DNA of 64,000 bases. It comes from Planctomycetota bacterium. Lineage in GTDB: Bacteria; Planctomycetota; UBA1135; GCA-002686595. The notes below the pieces were generated by a model that saw only the letters and a program-made list of their open reading frames with translations, did not search any database and was not told the origin of the DNA. The stretch spans positions 57,899-121,898 of the forward strand of contig JANQEJ010000057.1 of NCBI GenBank assembly GCA_028278425.1. The letters are read 5' to 3'. A program made the translations under genes and the position numbers. Of the stretch, positions 51,325 to 62,700 are shown piece by piece (positions within the stretch are counted from its first letter, which is position 1; each line of letters starts with the position of its first letter).

Positions 51325-52710
51325 TCAGTCCGTTGTTTCGGCATGCTCTGAGCCATGGTCGCTGGTTGTGTGACCACCGTGTGAGAGGGCACTAGCGGCT
51401 TCTTCATGTCGTCGAACCGCCTCCTGTTGTAGATCGATTTCGTGAAAACCGGGGCCAGGCGCGAAGGGGCCGAATTCGCGCGACTTGCCAGCATCTTCGA
51501 ATAGCACGTAGACCCAATGGCTAGCGCTTCGGGGAAGTCGAACCGTCTGGTTCACACCAAGCGCAAGCTCCTCGAGATTCCCACAGGTTAGCTCCACACC
51601 AAGCGACAGCTTTTCGGAGCCGTGATCCTGGGAACAGACATGCGCCAAGATACTCGCCCCGTTGTCGCCACGCTCGCGCGGAGAATTGGACTGAGGCGGA
51701 CGGACAAAGAGCCCAAGCATCACCGCTCGATTCTGGAGTTTCTTGCGGGCAGCTTGGCGATCCGCTCCCATTCTTGGCACTTGCCTAACGCGATCCTGAG
51801 ATATGCGGGGCCTACGACCTTGCTCCGTCGTCGCGTTCAGGAAGACGGGTGGACTTTGACTCTGGATAGCGTCAGCTCGATCCTCTTTCTCGCGTGAAAG
51901 TGCATGCGACGGGGTGGTAGAGCCTAGCTCTGCGCTCGGGTAGGGAGGTTTCGACAAGACATAGCGATCGAGACTCGCATCACGAGGGCTCGGCCTGGCA
52001 ATTCCTTGAGCCGGTCGGCTAAGGTCACCAATAGCATCCAGAACCCAGACGACGAGGCTGGGAAGGGATACTGCAAGGAGGATCTTCGCCCCCAACGAGG
52101 CATGAGCTCGCACCTCACGCCCGACTCTGCGAGATGCACGGAAGATGTGTCGGGGAGCGAAGATGCCAAGCAAGGCAAATGCTCCGAGGCCGGACCGTCT
52201 TAGGCGCGGACGCATCAGTTTCAACGCGCGATGCAGTCGCGAGCGAGCGGTCCCCACCCTCTCGAGACCGAGCTCGGCGGCCGTCTTGGCTGCGGACCAA
52301 CTCAGCCAAAACTTCAGACGGACTACTTGTTCATCCCTCTTTGGTAGCAGCCGAAGCGTCTCCCTGACAATGCGCTTTTCGTCTTCGGTTTCGGCGTACT
52401 CTAATGGCAGCGACGCCCCCATCTCCGCCTCCGCTTCATCGCGTGCGGACACTCGCTCCGCGTATCGCCGTTGCTCGAGCCGCTCGCGATCGCGCGCCAG
52501 CCAGTTGGTGAGGGTTCTCTGAGCATAGTGTTCCGGCTTCCGCACACGCTCGGGATTCTTGGACAGTTGCTCGATCAGCCTTAGGCAGCATTCCTGAGCA
52601 GCATCTTTAGCGTCATCCTCGCTACTACCCCCGCGCAGAGCGCGTCGCAGGAGTTGCTCCCTGATCTTCTTCAAGCGATCTTCCGGCAACACTCCCTTGT
52701 TCAGAGCCAT
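51325..52710 (-). CDS. Sigma-70 factor fused to a membrane segment and extracytoplasmic domain
   Basis: In this 461-residue protein, residues 15-90 form sigma region 2 (DAKDAAQECCLRLIEQL, YAQRTLTNWLARDRERLEQR). Residues 112-172 form region 4 (LRLLPKRDEQVVRLKFWLSW, then SAAKTAAELGLERVGTARSRLHRAL). A transmembrane helix follows at about 206-226 (SLGAKILLAVSLPSLVVWVL). A Ser/Pro-rich linker leads to a beta-rich end (VELTCGNLEELALGVNQTV, SHWVYVLFED). The start is ATG 52710 with GGAGG about 10 bases upstream. The design implies a membrane-tethered sigma factor that may sense an envelope signal or be released by proteolysis. It is divergent from a secreted protein gene. Confidence 0.82.
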   Translation of the reverse strand: MALNKGVLPEDRLKKIREQLLRRALRGGSSEDDAKDAAQECCLRLIEQLSKNPERVRKPEHYAQRTLTNWLARDRERLEQRRYAERVSARDEAEAEMGASLPLEYAETEDEKRIVRETLRLLPKRDEQVVRLKFWLSWSAAKTAAELGLERVGTARSRLHRALKLMRPRLRRSGLGAFALLGIFAPRHIFRASRRVGREVRAHASLGAKILLAVSLPSLVVWVLDAIGDLSRPAQGIARPSPRDASLDRYVLSKPPYPSAELGSTTPSHALSREKEDRADAIQSQSPPVFLNATTEQGRRPRISQDRVRQVPRMGADRQAARKKLQNRAVMLGLFVRPPQSNSPRERGDNGASILAHVCSQDHGSEKLSLGVELTCGNLEELALGVNQTVRLPRSASHWVYVLFEDAGKSREFGPFAPGPGFHEIDLQQEAVRRHEEAASALSHGGHTTSDHGSEHAETTD

Positions 52711-53072
52711 AGCAAACCTACCTCCGGGTGTATGTGCGACTCTGCGTGACTTGGAAGCTAGATTCTTGGCAAGAGGATACGTTGCCCGTTTTCTTGGAAT
52801 TCGCCGACCGTCCCGCCTGATTGACGGTTAAGGCGTGTTAAGACGCGTTGAACGCTTGCTCGGTTCCCACATTCTTGGCTCTGTTTCGGTTCTAGCGAGG
52901 TGGATCACGCGAAGTGGTTACAGGCCATGCTTGTGCGACACGCGCTCGTTCGGCTGAAGAAGCTGTCGAATGTGGAGTCTAAGGTGAGGCGTCGAAATCT
53001 CGCGACGCGGTGACGGCGCGTGACTCTCCTTGTTTGGGCCCGCAAGGAGCGGGCGCCTCTGCTCTCCCAACA
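52711..53072. promoter_or_regulatory. Divergent promoter region between the sigma factor and secreted protein genes
   Basis: About 360 lower-GC bases without a gene. The region includes AT-rich stretches around 52770-52880 (TTCTTGGAATTC, GGTTAAGGCGTGTTAAGACGCGTTGAACG with repeated TTAAG/GCGTT words). It should hold both promoters. No consensus boxes can be assigned with confidence. Confidence 0.4.
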
Positions 53073-54650
53073 ATGAGAATCACGGTGTTCAGAATGATGC
53101 AAGTTCGACGAAGGAACACGCTTTTTCCGCTCTTCTTAGCCCTTGCCGCTCTCCTCTCCCCGGTGGCTTCGGGCCAGACGAATCACGTCTTCTACGCCTC
53201 CCAATCCCCGGGCGGCAACCAACCCAGCAACCTCCTGCGGATCGACTTCAACGGATCTCAGGCCACGGTCACGGATCTCGGTCAAGTGGTGGTTCAAAGC
53301 TATCCGCCGGCCACGGCCCTGGAAGGCCTCGCGGAAAGCCCCGATGGGACGCTGCGCGGCCTCATGAGCTTGAATGGCAGCAATCCCTACTCCGTCGTGA
53401 GGTTCGACAACGTGCCTCCGGTTCCCCAGGCGACCGCGGCTTGCGTTGGGTCCATCGAGGGCTACTCACTCAACACGTCCTCCCTCGCTCCCTGGACCGT
53501 GCCGGGGCAGTTCGTTACTCCGGCCAGCGGGTTCATGTACATCTTCACGGATCTGCCGATTTGCTCCTTCCCGTACGGGATCCCGCCGCCGCCCGACCCG
53601 CTCGGCGGGAGTATCCGGGGTCTGGCTCGATTCCCGTCCGGAGGCAACTCGCTCTTCGCCGTGACCGACGACAAGGTGTGGAGCCTCCAATACAACCCAG
53701 GTACGGGTCAGTTCAGCGTCAGTCCCTCGACGCCCCTCCTGGACTTCGGTGATGGCACGTTCGGCCCCATGTTCGTCGAGAGCCTGACCGCGGTTTGCGG
53801 CGACAGTCTCTACGGAGTCAACAACGCCAAGCAACCGCCCGAGTTGGTGCGTATCAGCCCTACCGGACAGTCGATCACTGGAGTGTTTCCTTTGACCGGC
53901 AGTGCCACCGTCACTCGTGTCGGCGCCCTCTCCTATTCTGGCGGGGGCGACTGCAACACCAACGGAGTCCCCGACACGTGTGACCTCGAATCGGGCACTG
54001 CCCAGGACTGCAACGAGAACGGGCTGCTGGACAGCTGTGACATCAGCCAGGGCTCTGCTGCTGACTGCAATGCCAATGGGATCCCCGATACGTGCGACAT
54101 AGACTCGGGCGTCGCTCAGGACTGCAACGATAACGGGCAACCGGACACTTGCGACATCGCGCAGGGCGCACCGGACGCGAACGGCAACGGGATTCCGGAC
54201 GAGTGCGAGAAGCAAGCGAGTGTGACCATCCTCCCGGGTTGCGGGCTAAACCCGGCCGGAAGCCTGGTAGCGACTGGCGTCCCCGCAATCGGCACGCAGA
54301 TGGTGCTTTCAGTCCACAACCCGCTTGGAACACAGAACGTCGGCTCGGCTCCCTTCCTGTGGATCTCGCTCAAGCCCGCCCTCCCGATCGGTTCATGCGG
54401 CCTGCCTTTGCTGGGCACGGGTATGGCGGGAGGAGCTGGTGAGCTCCTGATCTCCCTAAAACCCCAGCATCTGGTTCTCATGCTCACAGGACCTTTGTGG
54501 GCAGGAGTCCCCGCGCCCATCGTCGTCAGCATCCCCAGCAATCCTGCCCTGGTTGGGCTGGAGCTCACCGCACAAGCGGTGCTCGTCGATTCCATAGGCC
54601 CCGTGACCATCGGCCTGACGCAGGGCGCCAAGCTCTGCATCGGTCTCTAA
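53073..54650 (+). CDS. Secreted protein with calcium-binding-type DxNxNGxPDxCDI repeats
   Basis: The start is uncertain. I use ATG 53073 (525 residues), with ATGs at 53094 and 53097 as alternatives. The hydrophobic leader (RRRNTLFPLFLALAALLSPV) ends near ASGQT. The first 280 residues are a beta-rich, propeller-like domain (LLRIDFNGSQATVTDLG, LARFPSGGNSLFAVTDD). Four tandem repeats follow at 53948-54212, with acidic DCN.NG.PD.CD loops that resemble EF-hand/thrombospondin-3 calcium sites. The last 145 residues start GCGLNPAGSL and end TQGAKLCIGL, a C-terminal domain typical of secreted planctomycete proteins and likely used for surface localisation. Confidence 0.85.
   Translation: MRITVFRMMQVRRRNTLFPLFLALAALLSPVASGQTNHVFYASQSPGGNQPSNLLRIDFNGSQATVTDLGQVVVQSYPPATALEGLAESPDGTLRGLMSLNGSNPYSVVRFDNVPPVPQATAACVGSIEGYSLNTSSLAPWTVPGQFVTPASGFMYIFTDLPICSFPYGIPPPPDPLGGSIRGLARFPSGGNSLFAVTDDKVWSLQYNPGTGQFSVSPSTPLLDFGDGTFGPMFVESLTAVCGDSLYGVNNAKQPPELVRISPTGQSITGVFPLTGSATVTRVGALSYSGGGDCNTNGVPDTCDLESGTAQDCNENGLLDSCDISQGSAADCNANGIPDTCDIDSGVAQDCNDNGQPDTCDIAQGAPDANGNGIPDECEKQASVTILPGCGLNPAGSLVATGVPAIGTQMVLSVHNPLGTQNVGSAPFLWISLKPALPIGSCGLPLLGTGMAGGAGELLISLKPQHLVLMLTGPLWAGVPAPIVVSIPSNPALVGLELTAQAVLVDSIGPVTIGLTQGAKLCIGL
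53948..54212 (+). repeat. Tandem 22-residue Asp/Asn/Cys repeats
   Basis: Four imperfect 66-base repeats encode D-C-N-x-N-G-x-P/L-D-x-C-D followed by 8-10 spacer residues, plus a final DANGNGIPDEC. These are the strongest lineage hint in the window. Confidence 0.85.
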
Positions 54651-54653
54651 TCT

Positions 54654-54701
54654 AGTTCGGGTTGCGCGGAGGGTCGAATGACGCTCGGCGCAACACGAAC
54701 T
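54654..54701. terminator. Bidirectional hairpin between convergent genes
   Basis: AGTTCGGGTTGCGC (54654-54667) and GCGCAACACGAACT (54688-54701) are inverted repeats with one mismatch. They lie between the stops of the secreted protein gene (54650) and the histidine kinase gene (54711), serving both directions. Confidence 0.6.
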
Positions 54702-54710
54702 GAACTAAGA

Positions 54711-57049
<2,339 letters not shown>

Positions 57050-57053
<4 letters not shown>

Positions 57054-57763
57054 CGCTTGCCCTCCTCGCTCCTGCGGACGGGAATGCGCTTGGCGCGGCT
57101 CTTCGGTTCCTCCTGCTTGCCTTCGTCCTTCTCCTCGACGATGCGTGCCAGCTTGAGGAGCCGCGAGCTGATGGTGAGCTTCGCCCGCTCCGCGGCCTTG
57201 GGGTTGACCTCGAAGGCGATTCCCTTGTCTTTTGGATAGAAGTTGGCGCACCCGCCCTTGAGCGCGAAGTCCTTCGACTCGCCGATGATCAGGACGGGCT
57301 TGTCGCCGAGCTTCTTCCGGATCTCCTTGATCTTCGACACCTCGCCCGCCGGCACGAACAGGATGTGGCAGGTGTCGATGTCCTCGACCTTCTTGAAGCG
57401 GACGATCTTGATCGAGCGTCCCTTGGCCTGCTTCTTCGCGAAGGTGTTCTCGAGGTGCTTGCCGAACGGGTCCTTGCCGACGACCGCGACGATGAGCGGC
57501 GAACGCCTGTCCTTGAAGGCGTCCTTTGGCCAGTCGGTGAAGACCGCGAAGTTGTAAAGGAACGCGGCCTTGAGGTGGTATTCGGGAACCTCCTGCTCCT
57601 TGCCGCCGCCGCCGCCGAACGACGACAGTCCGAGAAAGGCCAGGCAGAGGAGGAGATAGGAGCTCAAGAGCGCAGCCCTGCGCGTGCTCCCTCCGGTCGA
57701 AACCGACGCCTTGGACCCGGCTGGTCCGCCTAGGACGCGACCTTGTGCGTTCAGGGGCTCCAA
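57050..57763 (-). CDS. YfiR-family periplasmic protein
   Basis: This 237-residue protein has a TTG start at 57763, overlapping the receptor stop by 13 bases. No better start is seen before the signal. The hydrophobic segment [18 protein letters not shown] is followed by GGGGG. The YfiR domain (about 58-185) includes [43 protein letters not shown], and the closing [20 protein letters not shown] then [26 protein letters not shown]. The C-terminus is basic. YfiR-type proteins modulate membrane sensor enzymes from the periplasm. Its kinase partner is encoded directly downstream. Confidence 0.9.
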
Positions 57764-59733
57764 TTCAGGTCGAAGTAGATCGCGCGCTCTATCTCCGAAG
57801 CGCTGGACAAGAGCGCGGAGGCGAACTCCTCGTGCTGGTCGTCGGTGGCGTTTTGCACGCCGATGACCAGCTCGAGCGCCGAGCTCGGCCGGTAGGCCAG
57901 CCGCGCGTCGACGCGCAGGTAGCTCCCGACGTCGAGATCGTCGAGCTCGTCGACGGCGTAGAGCCCGAGGTCGAAGTCCAGGTCCTCGCGGAGCGACCAG
58001 TAGGAGCGCACGTTGCCGACGAAGTTGGGTTCCTCCGCGTCCGAACGCGGCTGGATCGGCGTTCCGACGACGTCGCCGTCGAATTCCAGGTCGAGCAGGG
58101 TGAATCCGGAGCGCAGCTTCCAGTCCTCCGACACCTCGACGTCCAGGGCCATCTCGCCGCCGAGGACCGTGGCCTCCCGCGCGTTGTCGAAGAAGACCGG
58201 CACGATGAAGTTGCCTCCGCCCAGGTCGATGGTCGGCCCGACCGTGAAGTTGTCGGCGGCGGAGAAGTCGTTGTAGAAGGCGGTGAGGTCGACGTAGGTG
58301 TCCTCGCGGAGGCGGAATCTCCAGCCGGCCTCGTAGGCCATCACGTCGTCCGCTCCGAGGTCATCGTTGCCGATCAGGACCGTCTGAACGACCGACGTCG
58401 GCCCGGTGGTCTCCGCGACCACCTGAACCAGGTCGTGCTGCACGACCGACGGAGTTCGCACCGCGCGCGAGACCGCGCCCCACACGACGTGGTCCTCGGC
58501 GGGCGTCCAAAGCGCCCGGATCGACGGCTGGACCTCGAAGCCGGTGTAGTCGTTGTGCTCGAACTTCGAACCGACGATCAGCGTCAGCTCGTCCTCGGCA
58601 AGCGTGATCTCGTCCTGGAGGAACGCGCTGAACAACTGGTCGTGGCGGCGGCTCCGGTCGAGGTCGAAGTTCGTGCTCCCCTCGAACTCGGAGGCGGTCA
58701 GGCGATAGCCCAGACCCCAGAGGAGCTCGTGCGTGTCGTTCAGCGTGTGCCGGTACTGGAAGTCCACGTCGAACGTGTCGCGCTCGTCCTGGTAGAGCTC
58801 GGAGAGGCGCCGGGTGAGGTCGTAGTACACCTGCAGCTCGGCCTCGGAGTCCTCGGAGAACGCGCGCGTCCAGCGCCCGAGCAGGTTGCCGCCCTCCACG
58901 TCGAAGGTTCCCTTGAAGACCTCGTTGGGGCCCGGGGCTTCCTCCGTCACCAGGTCGGTTTCGCGCACGCGCCCGTCGTAGAGGTCGCCCTGGACGGTGA
59001 ACGAGTCGCGGTCGTTCTCCACCCAGTCGGCGCGGAACCCGCCTCGCAACACGCCCCAGTCGTCGGGGTGGCTGCTCCCGTCCTGGTTTCGGCTCGAGTC
59101 GCGGTCGAACCACTTGCCGTAGGCGCGCCAGTGTCCCTTGTCGCCGAGCAAGCCGCCGTACCGCCCGCTGGCGATGCTCTCCTCGTTGCCGCCGCGAACG
59201 GCGACGTCCCGTCCCTGCGTGTCGGCCGCGCTCTTCGTGATGATGTTGATGACGCCGTTGACGGCGTTTGCGCCCCACATCGTCCCGCCCGGACCGCGGA
59301 TGACCTCGATGCGATCGATGTCGTTGAGGTGGACGTCCTGGACGTCCCAGAAGACGCCCGAGAAGAGCGTAGTGAAGACGGTGCGCCCGTCGATCATGAC
59401 GAGCATCTTGTTGTTGAACCGTCCGTTGAACCCGCGGGCGGAGATAGCCCACGAGCTCGAGTTGATGCGCGCGACGTGGAGGCCGGGGACCATGCGCAGG
59501 AGCTCCGGGATCGACGAGTGGCCGGAGCGCCGGATGTCCTCCTGCGTGATGACGTAGACCGCCGCGGGCGACGTCGGAACGGTCTGTGGCTTGCGCGCGA
59601 CGGAGACCACCTCGACCTGGAGGAGCTCCTCCAGGCTGAGCGTGGTGAGGTCGGGAAGCTCCTCGTCGCCGGGCTCCTGCGGCAGCGGGAGCACCGGGAC
59701 GAGCGCCAGGAGGGCCGTAGAAAAGCTGATCAT
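57751..59733 (-). CDS. TonB-dependent outer-membrane receptor
   Basis: The 660-residue protein has a signal peptide [17 protein letters not shown]. The region [20 protein letters not shown] holds the TonB-box-like opening. The plug domain (about 45-165) shows [33 protein letters not shown] and [26 protein letters not shown]. The rest is alternating beta-barrel strands, with an ending IYFDLNWSP. It imports a bulky nutrient through the outer membrane, powered by TonB. The substrate is not evident. It is in one operon with YfiR and the hybrid kinase, 30 bases after the TIG-protein gene. Confidence 0.93.
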   Translation of the reverse strand: MISFSTALLALVPVLPLPQEPGDEELPDLTTLSLEELLQVEVVSVARKPQTVPTSPAAVYVITQEDIRRSGHSSIPELLRMVPGLHVARINSSSWAISARGFNGRFNNKMLVMIDGRTVFTTLFSGVFWDVQDVHLNDIDRIEVIRGPGGTMWGANAVNGVINIITKSAADTQGRDVAVRGGNEESIASGRYGGLLGDKGHWRAYGKWFDRDSSRNQDGSSHPDDWGVLRGGFRADWVENDRDSFTVQGDLYDGRVRETDLVTEEAPGPNEVFKGTFDVEGGNLLGRWTRAFSEDSEAELQVYYDLTRRLSELYQDERDTFDVDFQYRHTLNDTHELLWGLGYRLTASEFEGSTNFDLDRSRRHDQLFSAFLQDEITLAEDELTLIVGSKFEHNDYTGFEVQPSIRALWTPAEDHVVWGAVSRAVRTPSVVQHDLVQVVAETTGPTSVVQTVLIGNDDLGADDVMAYEAGWRFRLREDTYVDLTAFYNDFSAADNFTVGPTIDLGGGNFIVPVFFDNAREATVLGGEMALDVEVSEDWKLRSGFTLLDLEFDGDVVGTPIQPRSDAEEPNFVGNVRSYWSLREDLDFDLGLYAVDELDDLDVGSYLRVDARLAYRPSSALELVIGVQNATDDQHEEFASALLSSASEIERAIYFDLNWSP

Positions 59734-59763
59734 GCCGGGGGGACGTCTGCTCGAGAGTCCGGC

Positions 59764-62700
59764 CTACTCCTTCAGGTCCAGGCTGAAGGGCATCGAATCG
59801 TCCACAAAAAGGTCCGTGTCGACGGGAACGCCGCCGGGGATGGTCCAGGTCGTCCCGTCATAGGTCGCGCTGTAGAGGTCGTTGTTGGAATCGGACAGGA
59901 CGGCCATCAACTTGACCTGCCCGGGGAAGGTCTCGATCTGCACCGACTCGGTGTCTCCCTTGCCGGCGATCGCCACGTCGGACTGGATGGCCCATCCTCC
60001 GGCGGACGTCCAGCGTGCCCAGTCCAGCGCGCCCGTGTTGTTGTCCGGGTAGACGCACACCGCCACGCCGCTATTGCCGACCCAGCCGACGGCGCAAGTG
60101 AAGTCTCCGATGGCGTCGTTGCTGTTGTCCCTCGTTTGGGAGTCGTACTCCCCTGCGTTCACCCACGTACTGCCGTTCCAAGTCGCGAGCCCAAGCCTCT
60201 CCGAGACGTTCATGTCCATGAATCCGGCCGCGATACGGCTGGTTCCCGGCTCGGCGGCGAGGTCGATGAACTCGGGCTTCGTGTTCCCCAGTCCCACGCT
60301 CAGAGGACTGCTCCATGTGTTGGAGCCGGCCGGCTTCCGTGACCACACGAAATTGAACGACGAGGCGACGTCGTCCGACCAGACGGCGATCAGGTCACCC
60401 GTCGTCGCCTCGAAGGCCGCGTCGAACGTCCGAGTCTCTACCTCGCTCGTGACGCTGTGGTTCCTCAGGTTGGTCTCCAGTGTGACTGCCGAAGCGGTCA
60501 CCCACTGGCTGCCGTCCCAGACGATGGCGACAAGGTCAGCGTTGTCGTCCGCATAGAGCAGGACGATTTCGTTTGAGTTTGGCCGTGCCTCGAGCTCGAT
60601 CCAGTGTGCCGTGCCGGAGTTCGGGTCAGGGTTCGGACCAGCCCCGTCGTTGAGCGGGAGGGACGTCTCCGTGCTCCAGACCCCTTGTACGCGGGTCCGG
60701 TAGACCGGCGTGTTCGTGTTGTCCGAGTAGACCACCATGGCGTCGGACGAGAGGTCTTCGTATTCGAGGTCGAAGCAACGCTTGGTCGCGTCGGACTGGT
60801 CAATGGCCGGCGACGACCATTCCACGACCCACTCGCTACCGGCCCAGCGGTGGACGTTGAACTCCGTCGTGAACACGTTCGGATCCTCGGACAAGATCGC
60901 GAGGAGCTCCTCGGAGTTGTCTAGCGGCGAAACCCGGCACACCATCCCCCGGGTGATTCCGGAGGTCGTGCCCACCGGAAAGCCAAGCGTGGGCGAGGAC
61001 CACGTACCGTCCGCGTCGTCCCACTTGCGGATCTCAGGGCGCTTCTTCGCCCCGGTGTCGCCGACGCCGTAGACCAGCCGCCCGTCGTCGGCCGCCAGCG
61101 AGGCCAGAGCACCCTGGGCGGCCGCGTAGTGATACCCCAGGTTGAGCTCGTCACCGTCGGGCGACTTGCCGTCGAGGACGTCGTCGAGGCGGGTGGTCTT
61201 GTCGCCGAAGTTCGAGCCGTCGGACAGGACGATGATGTCCGCGTCGCCCGAGCCGGCGCCGTAGGCGGGGCTCAAGACCGGTGTGTACTGTAGATGGAAG
61301 CTGTCGTCCGCGGCATTGGCGCCGCCGAGCATCAGGTCGGCGCCGGCCGGATCCTCGTAGAGCGGATCGGCGCTGAAGTCGCCGGTACCCATGAGAGCTC
61401 CTGGCACCCAGTTGCTTCCGCCGTTGTTCCAGACGTCGTTGTACGAGCTGGTCCCGCTGCCCGCGTTGTTGATGCCGTCGCCAACGTTGTCCGTGATGAT
61501 GTTGTTCCGGATCGTGCAGGTTGCGCCGGCGTCGACGTGGACTCCCTCATCGCCGTTCAGGTAGATCGTGTTGCCTTCGAGCGTCGCCGTCGCGGTGGTG
61601 GCGATCCGGATGCCGTCGTTTCCGTTGTTGTAGACCAGGTTGTTGGTCATCACGGCGTTGAGGCCCGCGTCGTGCCGGACGCCCTCCAGGGTGTTGTTGG
61701 AAGCGCGGTTGTCCTCGAAAACGAGGTTGTGGGCGTCGTCCAACCGGAACCCGCGGTTGTTCGCGTAGGCGTGGTTGCCCCGGAGAACCACGTTGATTGC
61801 CCCGTTCTGAAGACGGATGCCGGGACCGGACGTGGAGCCCGTCAGGCTGAAGCCCTCGATCTCGACGTAGTCGCCGCCGTTGACCCGGAAGGTATAGGCG
61901 CCTCCGGCGCTGTCGATCAGGACGTCACCGGCATCGCTGGTGCGCTCGCCCAACCGGTCGGCGACGAAGCGGATGGGGTTACCCGGCGTGCCGCTCGTGG
62001 TGACGTCCACCGACTCCACGTACGTACCGGCGCCGACGAACACCGTCTCGCCGGCGGTGAGCGTCGATGCGGCCTGGGAGATCGACAGCCAGGCATCGGC
62101 GGGGCTGGTGCCGGAGTTGGCGTCGTTACCGGTCGCGCGGACGTAGTAGAAGTTCGAAACCGACCAGACGAACTCGGTCGTCGGCGTGTCGTCCAGGACG
62201 ACCTGGCCCGGCCCAGGGTTCACGGTAGCCGTGATCGTCTTCACCTCGGCCAGGGTCGACGTGATGGTCGCGGTGAAGACACCGCTGCCGTTGGTCGTTC
62301 CCGAGGGAGGCGTGAGCGTGTTCCCGTTGCCGGTGGCCGAGAGCGAGACCGTGGCCCCGGCGACCGGGTTGCTGCCCGTGTCGAGCACGGTGACCGTAAT
62401 CGTCACCGCGTCCGCTCCGTCGGCCAGGGCTCCGAAGGGGATGTCCACGATCACCGACGAGAGGCTGGCGCTGACGGTACCGACGTACGTGTAGCCCGAG
62501 CTGAGGGTCGCGGACCCGTTGCTGTTGGAGACGACGACGTCGACCGCGCCGGCGGTACCCGCCGGTGTGTCGCAGGTGATCGAGGTGTCGCTTACCACGA
62601 CGACGTTGGTGGCCGCGTTGCCGTCGAAGGTCACCACGTTCGTGCCGGGGTTGTTGTTCTGGAAGCCCGTGCCGGTCAGGGTGACGTTGTCGCCGCCTGC

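Noticed and set aside
57745..60342. 865-codon plus-strand frame opposite the TonB receptor
   Set aside because: Shadow frame made of Val/Glu/Asp/Arg, while the sense strand has a complete receptor with plug and barrel motifs.
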